A stretch of DNA of 64,000 nucleotides from Crossaster papposus (GCA_037893245.1 JBAIAA010000117.1:1178001-1242000), one strand, 5' to 3'. Shown: positions 1 to 12,895, counted from the first letter of the stretch. Numbers and translations are program-made. Notes: generated from the letters alone by a model not told the origin.

Positions 1-2951
1 TTCTCCTGCTGCTGCTTCAGCGCAGGCCGATGGTGGCTCCAGATGTGGCAATATTCCACCTTATTCTTCTGCTGCTGCTTCTTCAGTACAGGTTGATGTT
101 GACTCAAGAGGTGGAAATATTCCACCTTATTCTTCTCCTGCTGCTTCAGCGCAGGTTGATGTTGGCTCAAGATGTGACGACATTCATCTTCATTCTTCTG
201 CTGTTGCTGCTTCAGTGCAGGTTGATGTTGGTTCCGGATGTAGTAATATTTCACCTTATTTTTCTCCTGCTGCTTCAGCGCAGATTGCGGTTGGCCCGAG
301 ATGTGACAATATTCCACCTTGTTCTTCTCCTGCTGCTTCAGCGCAGGTTGATGTTGGCTCCAGATGTGGCAATAATCCACCTTATTCTTATCCTGCTGCT
401 GCTTCAGCGGAGGCCGATGGTGGCTCCAGATGTGGAAATATTCCACCTTATTCTTCTGCTGCTGCTACTTCAGCGCAGGTTGATGTTGGCTCTAGATGTG
501 GCAATATTCCACCTTATTCTTCTGCTGCTGCTGCTTCAGCGCAGCTTGATGTTGGAGATGTTGCAATAATCCACTATATTCTTCTCCTGCTGCTTCAGCG
601 CAGGTTGATGTTGGCTCCAGATCTGGCAATATTCCACCTTATTCTTCTCCTGCTGCTTCAGGGCAGGTTGATGTTCGCTCCAGATGTGGCAATATTCCAC
701 CTTATTCTTCTGCTGCTTCAGGGCAGGTTCATGTTGGCTCCCGATGTGGCAATATTCCACCTTATTCTTCTCCTGCTGCTGCTTCAGCGCAGTTTGAGGT
801 TGGACCGAGATGTGACAATATTCCACCTTGTTCTTCTCCTGCTGCTTCAGCGCAGGTTGATGTTGGCTCCAGATGTGGCAATAATCCACCTTATTCTTCT
901 CATGCTGCTGCTTCAGCGCAGGCCGATGGTGGCTCCAGATGTGGCAATATTCCACCTTATTCTTATGTAGCAATATTCCACCTTATTCTTCTGCTGCTGC
1001 TTCAGCGCAGGTTGATGTTGGCTCCCGATGTGGCAATATTCCACCTTATTCTTCTGCTGCTGCTGCTTCGGCGCAGGTTGATGTTGGCTCCAGATGTGGC
1101 AATAATCCACCTTATTCTTATGTGGCAATATTCCACCTTATTCTTCTGCTGCTGCTTCAGCGCAGGTTGATGTTGGCTCCCGATGTGGCAATAATCCACA
1201 TTACTCTTCTCCTGCTGCTGCTTCAGCGCAGGACGATGGTGGCTCCAGATGTGGAAATATTCCACCTTATTGTTCTGCTGCTGCTACTTCAGCGCAGGTT
1301 GATGTTGCCTCCAGATGTGGCAATATTCCACCTTATTCTTCTGCTGCTGCTGATTCAGCGCAGGTTGATGTTGGCTCCAGATGTGGCAATATTTCACTTT
1401 ATTCTTCTGCTGCTGCTTCAGCGCAGCTTGATGGTGGAGATGTTGCAATAATCCACTCTATTCTTCTCCTGCTGCTTCAGCGCAGGTTGATGTTGGCTCC
1501 CGATGTGGCAATATTCCACCATATTCTTCTGCTGCTGCTGCTTCAGCGCAGGTTGATGTTGGCTCCAGATGTGGCAATAATCCACCTTTATTCTTCTCCT
1601 GCTGATGCTTCAGCGCAGGCCGATGGTGGCTCCAGATGTGGCAATATTCCACATTATTCTTCTTTTGCTGCTTCAGGGCAGGTTGATGTTCGCTCTAGAT
1701 GTGGCAATATTCCACCTTATTCTTCTTCTGCTGCTTCAGGGCAGGTTGATGTTGGCTCCAGATGTGGCAATAGTCCACCTTATTCTTCTCCTGCTGCTGC
1801 TTCAGCGCAGTTACGGGGTTGGCCCGAGATGTTGCAATAATCCACTCTATTCTTCTCCTGCTGCTTCAGCGCAGGTTGATGTTGGCTCCGGATGTGGCAA
1901 TATTCCACCTTATTCTTCTGCTGCTGCTGCTTCAGCGCATGTTGATGTTGGCTCCAGATGTGGCAATATTCCACCTTATTCTTCTGCTGCTGCTTCAGCG
2001 CAGCTTGATGTTGGAGATGTTGCAATTATCCACTCTATTTTTCTCCTGCTGCTTCAGCGCAGGTTGATGTTGGCTCCGGATGTGGTAATAATCCACCTTA
2101 TTCTTCTCCTGCTGCTGCTTCAGCGCAGGCCGATGGTGGCTCCAGATGTGGCAATATTCCACCTTATTCTTCTGCTGCTGCTTCTTCAGTACAGGTTGAT
2201 GTTGACTCAAGAGGTGGAAATATTCCACCTTATTCTTCTCCTGCTGCTTCAGCGCAGGTTGATGTTGGCTCCAGATGTGACGACATTCCTCTTCATTCTT
2301 CTGCTGTTGCTGCTTCAGTGCAGGTTGATGTTGGTTCCGGATGTAGTAATATTTCACCTTATTTTTCTCCTGCTGCTTCAGCGCAGATTGCGGTTGGCCC
2401 GAGATGTTACAATATTCCACCTTGTTCTTCTCCTGCTGCTTCAGCGCAGGTTGATGTTGGCTCCAGATGTGGCAATAATCCACCTTATTCTTATCCTGCT
2501 GCTGCTTCAGCGGAGGCCGATGGTGGCTCCAGATGTGGAAATATTCCACCTTATTCTTCTGCTGCTGCTACTTCAGCGCAGGTTGATGTTGGCTCTAGAT
2601 GTGGCAATATTCCACCTTATTCTTCTGCTGCTGCTGCTTCAGCGCAGCTTGATGTTGGAGATGTTGCAATAATCCACTATATTCTTCTCCTGCTGCTTCA
2701 GCGCAGGTTGATGTTGGCTCCAGATCTGGCAATATTCCACCTTATTCTTCTCCTGCTGCTTCAGGGCAGGTTGATGTTCGCTCCAGATGTGGCAATATTC
2801 CACCTTATTCTTCTGCTGCTTCAGGGCAGGTTCATGTTGGCTCCCGATGTGGCAATATTCCACCTTATTCTTCTCCTGCTGCTGCTTCAGCGCAGTTTGA
2901 GGTTGGACCGAGATGTGACAATATTCCACCTTGTTCTTCTCCTGCTGCTTC
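1..2951. repeat. Duplicated satellite block, offset 2103 bp
   Basis: Bases 1-848 match about 2104-2951 almost exactly, including a run of special units (GTACAGG, GACGACATTC, TAGTAATATTT, GCAGATTGCGGTTGG). The match stops where one copy continues TTCAGCGCAGG and the other TTCAGGGCAGG. Only part of the left copy lies in the window. Confidence 0.75.
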
Positions 2952-5900
2952 AGGGCAGGTTGATGTTGGCTCCAGATGTGGCAATATTCCACCTTATTCT
3001 TCTCCTGCTGCTTCAGGGCAGGTTGATGTTTGCTCCAGATGTGGCAATATTCCACCTGATTCTTATCCTGCTGCTGCTTCAGCGGAGGCCGATGGTGGCT
3101 CCAGATGTGGAAATAATCCATCTTATTCTTCTGCTGCTGCTACTTCAGCGCAGGTTGATGTTGGCTCCAGATGTGGCAATATTCCACCTTATTCTTCTCC
3201 TGCTGCTTCAGGGCAGGTTCATGTTGGCTCCAGATGTGGCAATATTCCACCTTATTCTTCTCCTGCTGCTTCAGGGCAGGTTCATGTTGGCTCCAGATGT
3301 GGCAATAATCCATCTTATTATTCTCCTGCTGCTGCTTCAGCGCAGGCCGATGGTGGCTCCACATGTGGCAATATTTCACCTTATTCTTCTGCTGCCGCGG
3401 CTTCAGCGCAGGTTGATGTTGGATATGTTGCAATAATCCACTCTATTCTTCTCCTGCTGCTTCAGGACAGGTTGATGTTCACGCCAGATGTGGCAATATT
3501 CCACCTTATTCTTCTCCTGCTGCTTCAGGGCAGGTTCATGTTGGCTCCAGATATGGCAATAATCCACCTTATTCTTCTCCTGCTGCTGCTTCAGCGCAGG
3601 CCGATGGTGGCTCCAGATGTGGCAATATTCCACCTTATTTTTTTGCTGCTGCTACTTCAGCGCAGGTTGATGTTGGCTCCAGATGTGGCAATATTCCACC
3701 TTATTCTTCTGCTGCTGCTGCTTCAGCGCAGCTTGATGTTGGAGATGTTGCAATAATCCACTCTATTCTTCTCCTGCTGCTTCAGCGCAGGTTGATGTTG
3801 GCTCCCGATGTGGCAATATCCCACCTTATTCTTCGGCTGCTGCTGCTTTAGCGCAGGTTGGTGTTGGCTCCAGATGTGGCAATAATCCACCTTATTCTTT
3901 TCCTGCTGCTGCTTCAGCGCAGGCCGATGGTGGCTCCAGATGTGGCAATATTCTACCTTATTCTTCTGCTGGTGCTACTTCAGCGCAGGTTGATGTTGGC
4001 TCCAGATGTGGCAATATTCCACCTTGTTTTTCTGCTGCTGCTGCTTCAGCGCAGGTTGATGTTGGAGATGTTGCAATAATCCACTATATTCTTCTCCTGC
4101 TGCTTCACCGCAGGTTGATGTTGGCTCCAGATGTGACGACATTCCTCTTCATTCTTCTGCTGCTGCTGCTTCAGTGCAGGTTGATGTTGGTTCCAGATGT
4201 AGTAATATTTCACCTTATTTTTCTCCTGCTGCTTCGAGCAGGTTGCTGTTGGCTCCAGATGTGGCAATATTCCACCTTATTCTTCTCCTGCTGCTTCAGG
4301 GCAGGTTGATGTTCGCTCCAGATGTGGCAATATTCCACATGATTCTTCTCCTGCTGCTGCTTCACCGGAGGCCGATGGTGGCTCCAGATGTGGCAATAAT
4401 CCACCTTATTCTTCTGCTGCTGCTACTTCAGCGCAGGTTGATGTTGGCTCCAGATGTGGCAATATTCCACCTTATTCTTATGCTTCTGCTTCAGGGCAGG
4501 TTGATGTTCACTCCAGATGTGGCAGTATTCCACCTTATTCTTCTCCTGCTGCTTCAGGGCAGGTTCATGTTGGCTCCAGATGTGGCAATAATCCACCTTA
4601 TTATTATCCTGCTGCTGCTTCAGCGCAGGCCGATGGTGGCTCCAGATGTGGCAATATTCCACCTTATTCTTCTGCTGCTGCTTCTTCAGCGCAGGTTGAT
4701 GTTGGCTCCACATGTGGCAATATTTCACCTTATTCTTCTCCTGCTGATGCTTCAGCGCAGGCCGATGGTGGCTCCAGATGTGGCAATATTCCACATTATT
4801 CTTCTCCTGCTGCTTCAGGGCAGGTTGATGTTCGCTCTAGATGTGGCAATATTCCACCTTATTCTTCTCCTGCTGCTTCAGCGCAGGTTGATGTTGGCTC
4901 CAGATGTGGCAATAATCCACCTTATTCTTCTCCTGCTGCTGCTTCAGCGCAGGCCGATGGTGGCTCCAGATGTGGCAATATTCCACCTTATTCTTATGTG
5001 GCAATATTCCACCTTATTCTTCTGCTGCTGCTTCAGCGCAGGTTGATGTTGGCTCCCGATGTGGCAATATTCCACCTTATTCTTCTGCTACTGCTGCTTC
5101 GGCGCAGGTTGATGTTGGCTCCAGATGTGGCAATAATCCACCTTATTCTTCTCCTGCTGCTGCTTCAGGGCAGGTTGATGTTCGCTCCAGATGTGGCAAT
5201 ATTCCACCTGATTCTTCTCCTGCTGCTACTTCAGCGCAGGTTGATGTTGCCTCCAGATGTGGCAATATTCCACCTTATTCTTCTGCTGCTGCTGCTTCAG
5301 CGCAGGTTGATGTTGGAGATGTTGCAACAATCCACTCTATTCTTCTCGTGCTGCTTCAGGGCAGGTTGATGTTCGCTCCAGATGTGGCAATATTCCACCT
5401 TATTCTTCTCCTGCTGCTTCAGGGCAGGTTGATGTTGGCTCCAGATGTGGCAATATTCCACCTTATTCTTCTGCTGCTGCTGCTTCATCGCAGGTTGATG
5501 TTGGGTTCAGATGTGACGACATTCCACTTCATTCTTCTTCTACTGCTGCTGCTGCTTCAGTGCAGGTTGATGTTGGCTCCAAATGTAGTAAAATTTCACC
5601 ATGTTTTTCTCCTGTTGCTTCGAACATGTTCGTGTTGGCTCCAGATGTGGCAATATTCCACCTTATTCTTCTCCTGCTGCTTCAGGGCATGTTCATGTTG
5701 GCACCAGGTGTGGCAATATTCCACCTTATCTTTCTCCTGCTGCTGCTTCAGCGCAGCTTGGGGTTGGCCCGAGATGTGACAATATTCCACCTTGTTCTTC
5801 TTCTGCTGCTTCAGGGCAGGTTCATGTTGGCTCCAGATGTGGCAATATTCCACCTTATTCTTCTCCTGCTGCTGCTTCAGCGCAGTTTGGGGTTGGCCCA

Positions 5901-8900
5901 AGATGTGACAATATTCCACCTTATTTTTCTCCTGCTGCTTCAGGGCAGGTTCATGTTGGCTCCAGATGTGGCAATATTCCGCCTTATTCTTCTCCTGCTG
6001 CTGCTTCAGCGCAGTTTGGGGTTGGCCCGAGATGTGACAATATTCCACCTTTTTTTTCTCCTGCTGCTTCAGGGCAGGTTCATGTTGGCTCCAGATGTGA
6101 CGACATTCCTCTTCATTCTGCTGCTGCTGCTGCTTCAGTGCATGTTGATGTTGGTTCCAGATGTAGTAATATTTCACCTTATTTTTCTCCTGCTGCTTCG
6201 AGCAGGTTGCTGTTGGCTCCAGATGTGGCAATATTCCACCTTATTCTTCTCCTGCTGCTTCAGGGCAGGTTGATGTTCGCTCCAGATGTGGCAATATTCC
6301 ACCTGATTCTTATCCTGCTGCTGCTTCAGCGGAGGCCGATGGTGGCTCCAGATGTGGCAATAATCCACCTTATTCTTCTGCTGCTGCTACTTCAGCGCAG
6401 GTTGATGTTGGCCCCAGATGTGGCAATATTCCACCTTATTCTTCTGCTGCCGCGGCTTCAGCGCAGGTTGATGTTGGATATGTTGCAATAATCCACTATA
6501 TTCTTCTCCTGCTGCTTCAGGACAGGTTGATGTTCACGCCAGATGTGGCAATAATCCACCTTATTCTTATCCTGCTGCTGCTTCAGCGGAGGCCGATGGT
6601 GGCTCCAGATGTGGAAATATTCCACCTTATTCTTCTGCTGCTGCTACTTCAGCGCAGGTTGATGTTGGCTCTAGATGTGGCAATATTCCACCTTATTCTT
6701 CTGCTGCTGCTGCTTCAGCGCAGCTTGATGTTGGAGATGTTGCAATAATCCACTATATTCTTCTCCTGCTGCTTCAGCGCAGGTTGATGTTGGCTCCAGA
6801 TCTGGCAATATTCCACCTTATTCTTCTCCTGCTGCTTCAGGGCAGGTTGATGTTCGCTCCAGATGTGGCAATATTCCACCTTATTCTTCTGCTGCTTCAG
6901 GGCAGGTTCATGTTGGCTCCCGATGTGGCAATATTCCACCTTATTCTTCTCCTGCTGCTGCTTCAGCGCAGTTTGAGGTTGGACCGAGATGTGACAATAT
7001 TCCACCTTGTTCTTCTCCTGCTGCTTCAGGGCAGGTTGATGTTGGCTCCAGATGTGGCAATATTCCACCTTATTCTTCTCCTGCTGCTTCAGGGCAGGTT
7101 GATGTTTGCTCCAGATGTGGCAATATTCCACCTGATTCTTATCCTGCTGCTGCTTCAGCGGAGGCCGATGGTGGCTCCAGATGTGGAAATAATCCATCTT
7201 ATTCTTCTGCTGCTGCTACTTCAGCGCAGGTTGATGTTGGCTCCAGATGTGGCAATATTCCACCTTATTCTTCTCCTGCTGCTTCAGGGCAGGTTCATGT
7301 TGGCTCCAGATGTGGCAATATTCCACCTTATTCTTCTCCTGCTGCTTCAGGGCAGGTTCATGTTGGCTCCAGATGTGGCAATAATCCATCTTATTATTCT
7401 CCTGCTGCTGCTTCAGCGCAGGCCGATGGTGGCTCCACATGTGGCAATATTTCACCTTATTCTTCTGCTGCCGCGGCTTCAGCGCAGGTTGATGTTGGAT
7501 ATGTTGCAATAATCCACTCTATTCTTCTCCTGCTGCTTCAGGACAGGTTGATGTTCACGCCAGATGTGGCAATATTCCACCTTATTCTTCTCCTGCTGCT
7601 TCAGGGCAGGTTCATGTTGGCTCCAGATATGGCAATAATCCACCTTATTCTTCTCCTGCTGCTGCTTCAGCGCAGGCCGATGGTGGCTCCAGATGTGGCA
7701 ATATTCCACCTTATTTTTCTGCTGCTGCTACTTCAGCGCAGGTTGATGTTGGCTCCAGATGTGGCAATATTCCACCTTATTCTTCTGCTGCTGCTGCTTC
7801 AGCGCAGCTTGATGTTGGAGATGTTGCAATAATCCACTCTATTATTCTCCTGCTGCTTCAGCGCAGGTTGATGTTGGCTCCCGATGTGGCAATATCCCAC
7901 CTTATTCTTCGGCTGCTGCTGCTTTAGCGCAGGTTGGTGTTGGCTCCAGATGTGGCAATAATCCACCTTATTCTTTTCCTGCTGCTGCTTCAGCGCAGGC
8001 CGATGGTGGCTCCAGATGTGGCAATATTCTACCTTATTCTTCTGCTGGTGCTACTTCAGCGCAGGTTGATGTTGGCTCCAGATGTGGCAATATTCCACCT
8101 TGTTTTTCTGCTGCTGCTGCTTCAGCGCAGGTTGATGTTGGAGATGTTGCAATAATCCACTATATTCTTCTCCTGCTGCTTCACCGCAGGTTGATGTTGG
8201 CTCCAGATGTGACGACATTCCTCTTCATTCTTCTGCTGCTGCTGCTTCAGTGCAGGTTGATGTTGGTTCCAGATGTAGTAATATTTCACCTTATTTTTCT
8301 CCTGCTGCTTCGGGCAGGTTGCTGTTGGCTCCAGATGTGGCAATATTCCACCTTATTCTTCTCCTGCTGCTTCAGGGCAGGTTGATGTTCGCTCCAGATG
8401 TGGCAATATTCCACATGATTCTTCTCCTGCTGCTGCTTCACCGGAGGCCGATGGTGGCTCCAGATGTGGCAATAATCCACCTTATTCTTCTGCTGCTGCT
8501 ACTTCAGCGCAGGTTGATGTTGGCTCCAGATGTGGCAATATTCCACCTTATTCTTATGCTTCTGCTTCAGGGCAGGTTGATGTTCACTCCAGATGTGGCA
8601 GTATTCCACCTTATTCTTCTCCTGCTGCTTCAGGGCAGGTTCATGTTGGCTCCAGATGTGGCAATAATCCACCTTATTATTATCCTGCTGCTGCTTCAGC
8701 GCAGGCCGATGGTGGCTCCAGATGTGGCAATATTCCACCTTATTCTTCTGCTGCTGCTTCTTCAGCGCAGGTTGATGTTGGCTCCACATGTGGCAATATT
8801 TCACCTTATTCTTCTCCTGCTGATGCTTCAGCGCAGGCCGATGGTGGCTCCAGATGTGGCAATATTCCACATTATTCTTCTCCTGCTGCTTCAGGGCAGG

Positions 8901-9890
8901 TTGATGTTCGCTCTAGATGTGGCAATATTCCACCTTATTCTTCTCCTGCTGCTTCAGCGCAGGTTGATTTTGGCTCCAGATGTGGCAATAATCCACCTTA
9001 TTCTTCTCCTGCTGCTGCTTCAGCGCAGGCCGATGGTGGCTCCAGATGTGGCAATATTCCACCTTATTCTTATGTGGCAATATTCCACCTTATTATTCTG
9101 CTGCTGCTTCAGCGCAGGTCGATGTTGGCTCCCGATGTGGCAATATTCCACCTTATTCTTCTGCTGCTGCTGCTTCGGCGCAGGTTGATGTTGGCTCCAG
9201 ATGTGGCAATAATCCACCTTATTCTTCTCCTGCTGCTGCTTCAGGGCAGGTTGATGTTCGCTCCAGATGTGGCAATATTCCACCTGATTCTTCTCCTGCT
9301 GCTACTTCAGCGCAGGTTGATGTTGCCTCCAGATGTGGCAATATTCCACCTTATTCTTCTGCTGCTGCTGCTTCAGCGCAGGTTGATGTTGGAGATGTTG
9401 CAACAATCCACTCTATTCTTCTCGTGCTGCTTCAGGGCAGGTTGATGTTCGCTCCAGATGTGGCAATATTCCACCTTATTCTTCTCCTGCTGCTTCAGGG
9501 CAGGTTGATGTTGGCTCCAGATGTGGCAATATTCCACCTTATTCTTCTGCTGCTGCTGCTTCATCGCAGGTTGATGTTGGGTTCAGATGTGACGACATTC
9601 CACTTCATTCTTCTTCTACTGCTGCTGCTGCTTCAGTGCAGGTTGATGTTGGCTCCAAATGTAGTAAAATTTCACCATGTTTTTCTCCTGTTGCTTCGAA
9701 CATGTTCGTGTTGGCTCCAGATGTGGCAATATTCCACCTTATTATTCTCCTGCTGCTTCAGGGCATGTTCCTGTTGGCTCCAGATGTGGCAATATTCCAC
9801 CTTATCCTTCTCCTGCTGCTGCTTCAGCGCAGCTTGGGGTTGGCCCGAGATGTGACAATATTCCACCTTGTTCTTCTTCTGCTGCTTCAG
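2463..9890. repeat. Two copies of a 3.35-kb satellite block, offset 4076 bp
   Basis: About 2463-5814 and 6539-9890 correspond base for base at an offset of 4076, with few differences. Examples are TTATTTTTTTGCTG against TTATTTTTCTGCTG near 3640/7716, and GGCACCAGGTG against GGCTCCAGATG near 5700/9776. Rare units such as the ATTCTACCTTATTC and CTTTAGCGCAGGTTGGTG types are shared, so this is a recent segmental duplication rather than parallel drift. Confidence 0.8.
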
Positions 9891-12333
9891 CGCAGGTTGA
9901 TGTTGGCTCCAGATGTGGCAATATTCCACCTTATTCTTCTCCTGCTGCTTCAGGGCAGGTTGATGTTCGCTCCAGATGTGGCAATATTCCACCTTATTTT
10001 TCTGCTGCTGCTACTTCAGCGCAGGTTGATGTTGGCTCCAGATGTGGCAATATTCCACCGTATTTTTCTCCTGCTGCTTCAGGGCAGGTTCATGTTGGCT
10101 CCAGATGTGGCAATATTCCACCTTATTCTTCTCCTGCTGCTGCTTCAGCGCAGTTTGGGGTTGGCCCGAGATGTGACAATATTCCACCTTATTTTTCTCC
10201 TGCTGCTTCAGGGCAGGTTCATGTTGGCTCCAGATGTGGCAATATTCCGCCTTATTCTTCTCCTGCTGCTGCTTCAGCGCAGTTTGGGGTTGGCCCGAGA
10301 TGTGACAATATTCCACCTTTTTTTTCTCCTGCTGCTTCAGGGCAGGTTCATGTTGGCTCCAGATGTGACGACATTCCTCTTCATTCTTCTGCTGCTGCTG
10401 CTTCAGTGCATGTTGATGTTGGTTCCAGATGTAGTAATATTTCACCTTATTTTTCTCCTGCTGCTTCGAGCAGGTTGCTGTTGGCTCCAGATGTGGCAAT
10501 ATTCCACCTTATTCTTCTCCTGCTGCTTCAGGGCAGGTTGATGTTCGCTCCAGATGTGGCAATATTCCACCTGATTCTTATCCTGCTGCTGCTTCAGCGG
10601 AGGCCGATGGTGGCTCCAGATGTGGCAATAATCCACCTTATTCTTCTGCTGCTGCTACTTCAGCGCAGGTTGATGTTGGCTCCAGATGTGGCAATATTCC
10701 ACCTTATTCTTCTGCTGCCGCGGCTTCAGCGCAGGTTGATGTTGGATATGTTGCAATAATCCACTATATTCTTCTCCTGCTGCTTCAGGACAGGTTGATG
10801 TTCACGCCAGATGTGGCAATATTCCACCTTATTCTTCTCCTGCTGCTGCTTCAGCGCAAGCCGATGGTGGCTCCAGATGTGGCAATATTCCACCTTATTC
10901 TTCTGCTGCTGCTACTTCAGCGCAGGTTGATGTTGGATCCAGATGTGGCAATATTCCACCTTATTCGTATGCTTCTGCTTCAGGGCAGGTTGATGTTCAC
11001 TCCAGATGTGGCAGTATTCCACCTTATTCTTCTCCTGCTGCTTCAGGGCAGGTTCATGTTGGCTCCAGATGTGGCAATAATCCACCTTATTATTATCCTG
11101 CTGCTGCTTCAGCGCAGGCCGATGGTGGCTCCAGATGTGGCAATATTCCACCTTATTCTTGTGCTGCTGCTTCTTCAGCGCAGGTTGATGTTGGCTCCAC
11201 ATGTGGCAATATTTCACCTTATTCTTCTCCTGCTGATGCTTCAGCGCAGGCCGATGGTGGCTCCAGATGTGGCAATATTCCACATTATTCTTCTCCTGCT
11301 GCTTCAGGGCAGGTTGATGTTCGCTCTAGATGTGGCAATATTCCACCTTATTCTTCTCCTGCTGCTTCAGGGCAGGTTGATGTTGGCTCCAGATGTGGCA
11401 ATAGTCCACCTTATTCTTCTCCTGCTGCTGCTTCAGCGCAGTTACGGGGTTGGCCCGAGATTTTGCAATAATCCACTCTATTCTTCTCCTGCTGCTTCAG
11501 CGCAGGTTGATGTTGGCTCCGGATGTGGCAATATTCCACCTTATTCTTCTGCTGTTGATGCTTCAGCGCATGTTGATGTTGGCTCCAGATGTGGCAATAT
11601 TCCACCTTATTCTTCTGCTGCTGCTTCAGCGCAGTTTCATGTTGGCTCCAGATGTGGCAATATTCCACCTTATTCTTCTCCTGCTGCTGCTTCAGCGCAG
11701 TTTGGGGTTGGCCCGAGATGTGACAATATTCCACCTTATTTTTCTCCTGCTGCTTCAGGGCAGGTTCATGTTGGCTCCAGATGTGGCAATATTCCGCCTT
11801 ATTCTTCTCCTGCTGCTGCTTCAGCGCAGTTTGGGGTTGGCCCGAGATGTGACAATATTCCACCTTATTTTTCTCCTGCTGCTTCAGGGCAGGTTCATGT
11901 TGGCTCCAGATGTGACGACATTCCTCTTCATTCTTCTGCTGCTGCTGCTTCAGTGCATGTTGATGTTGGTTCCAGATGTAGTAATATTTCACCTTATTTT
12001 TCTCCTGCTGCTTCGAGCAGGTTGCTGTTGGCTCCAGATATGGCAATAATCCACCTTATTCTTCTCCTGCTGCTGCTTCAGCGCAGGCCGATGGTGGCTC
12101 CAGATGTGGCAATATTCCACCTTATTTTTCTGCTGCTGCTACTTCAGCGCAGGTTGATGTTGGCTCCAGATGTGGCAATATTCCACCTTATTCTTCTGCT
12201 GCTGCTGCTTCAGCGCAGCTTGATGTTGGAGATGTTGCAATAATCCACTCTATTCTTCTCCTGCTGCTTCAGCGCAGGTTGATGTTGGCTCCCGATGTGG
12301 CAATATCCCACCTTATTCTTCTGCTGCAGCTGC

Positions 12334-12337
12334 TTTA
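12334..12337. repeat. Target-site duplication, left copy (TTTA)
   Basis: TTTA lies immediately before the CACGGC terminus and is repeated immediately after the GCCGTG terminus at 15879-15882. Paralogous uninterrupted units read GCTGCTTTAGCGCAGG with a single TTTA, as expected for a 4-bp duplication. A 5-bp duplication is excluded because the next bases differ: C on the left versus T, or G on the right versus C. Confidence 0.85.
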
Positions 12338-12372
12338 CACGGCTGTTTCACACGTTAATAAAGTGCGCCCTC
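12338..12372 (+). repeat. Left transposon end: CACGGC, 12-bp spacer, TAATAAAGT, GCGCCCTC
   Basis: The terminus reads CACGGC (12338-12343). After 12 bp comes TAATAAAGT (12356-12364), directly followed by GCGCCCTC (12365-12372). The same three blocks, in the same order, occur on the minus strand at the other end with longer spacers. The layout recalls a recombination signal sequence of heptamer, 12-bp spacer and A-rich nonamer. If a 7-base heptamer CACGGCT is counted, the spacer is 11 bp. The 9-mer match is exact, but its role is inferred. Confidence 0.6.
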
Positions 12373-12400
12373 TGTCGTCAAAACTTTCCCGCGGCGTATA

Positions 12401-12408
12401 TGACGTCA
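12401..12408. promoter_or_regulatory. CRE-like palindrome TGACGTCA
   Basis: A full 8-bp cAMP-response-element palindrome lies 63 bp inside the left end of the element, close to the GCGCCCTC block. It may bind bZIP factors of the host. Chance occurrence cannot be excluded for a single 8-mer. Confidence 0.3.
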
Positions 12409-12835
12409 TTGTGTTTATGCACGCGCGTTGTTTACGCGATAACCTTTGACCAAATACACAGCCATTCATAAAAACACCTATTGCAGGATCTTACAGGCAT
12501 GTCATACATATTCATTGGGGTCACCATCATAAATAATAATTTATCTGACCCCACAAAGAATTTTCTAGACTGGTGCACTCCGTGAACTCCCCTTTGTGCT
12601 GATTCAATTGCGTGATCACATGGCTTTTAGAGGCGCGATAAAATTAACGGCTGTCGGAGAGACGGTTATTTTTATAAATGAAAATGTATTACAAAGTCCT
12701 TCAAATTCTCAGTGAGGACACTTCAGATGTTGCTTTCTACAATAACACCAGTGGTAAGTGCAGGACATTTTGATTTGGTTGAGGACAAGTTGGGGTGAAA
12801 ATGAGCAAGAAATTCCGTTGCTCGCGTGTACGTTT

Positions 12836-12895
12836 GCCCCCAAATCATAAACACGCACACCGTGTATGTACGTAACATGTACATGTGTTTGGGGC
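12836..12895. repeat. Imperfect inverted repeat in the transposon
   Basis: GCCCC (12836-12840) and AAACAC (12849-12854) pair with GTGTTTGGGGC (12885-12895), with an 8-bp bulge on the left arm. The loop holds further short palindromes, including ACATGTACATGT. It could be a subterminal structure or a remnant of a deleted segment. Confidence 0.35.

Larger units (their letters stand above)
1..12337. repeat. Tandem satellite array, left part (63/66-bp units)
   Basis: This is an uninterrupted tandem array. The commonest unit starts GCGCAGGTTGATGTTGGCTC, continues CAGATGTGGCAATATTCCAC and ends in a pyrimidine-rich CTTATTCTTCTCC tract, CTG triplets and TTCA. It is 63 bp, or 66 bp with one more CTG. 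Recurrent unit types include: a GCAGGCCGATGGTGG type, a GCAGTTTGGGGTTGGCCCGAG type, a GTACAGGTTGATGTTGACTCAAG type, a GACGACATTCCTCTTCATTC type, a TAGTAATATTTCACC type, and a 59-bp type with GATGTTGGAGATGTTGCAATAATCC. Types follow one another in repeated orders (higher-order repeats). Open frames of up to 482 codons occur but switch frame at the 59-bp units, so I do not call genes. The array starts before the window and stops at the transposon inserted at 12338. A centromeric or heterochromatic location is possible but not shown. Confidence 0.95.

Noticed and set aside
11411..12046. 211-codon minus-strand frame of glutamine/lysine/histidine-rich 21-residue repeats
   Set aside because: It is a satellite translation. 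All such frames end at the same 59-bp unit reading DYCNISNINLR, and nothing indicates coding selection.
1..12337. CRISPR-like array of regular repeats
   Set aside because: There are no constant repeats with unique spacers. The whole 63/66-bp unit is repeated, and the window is eukaryotic.
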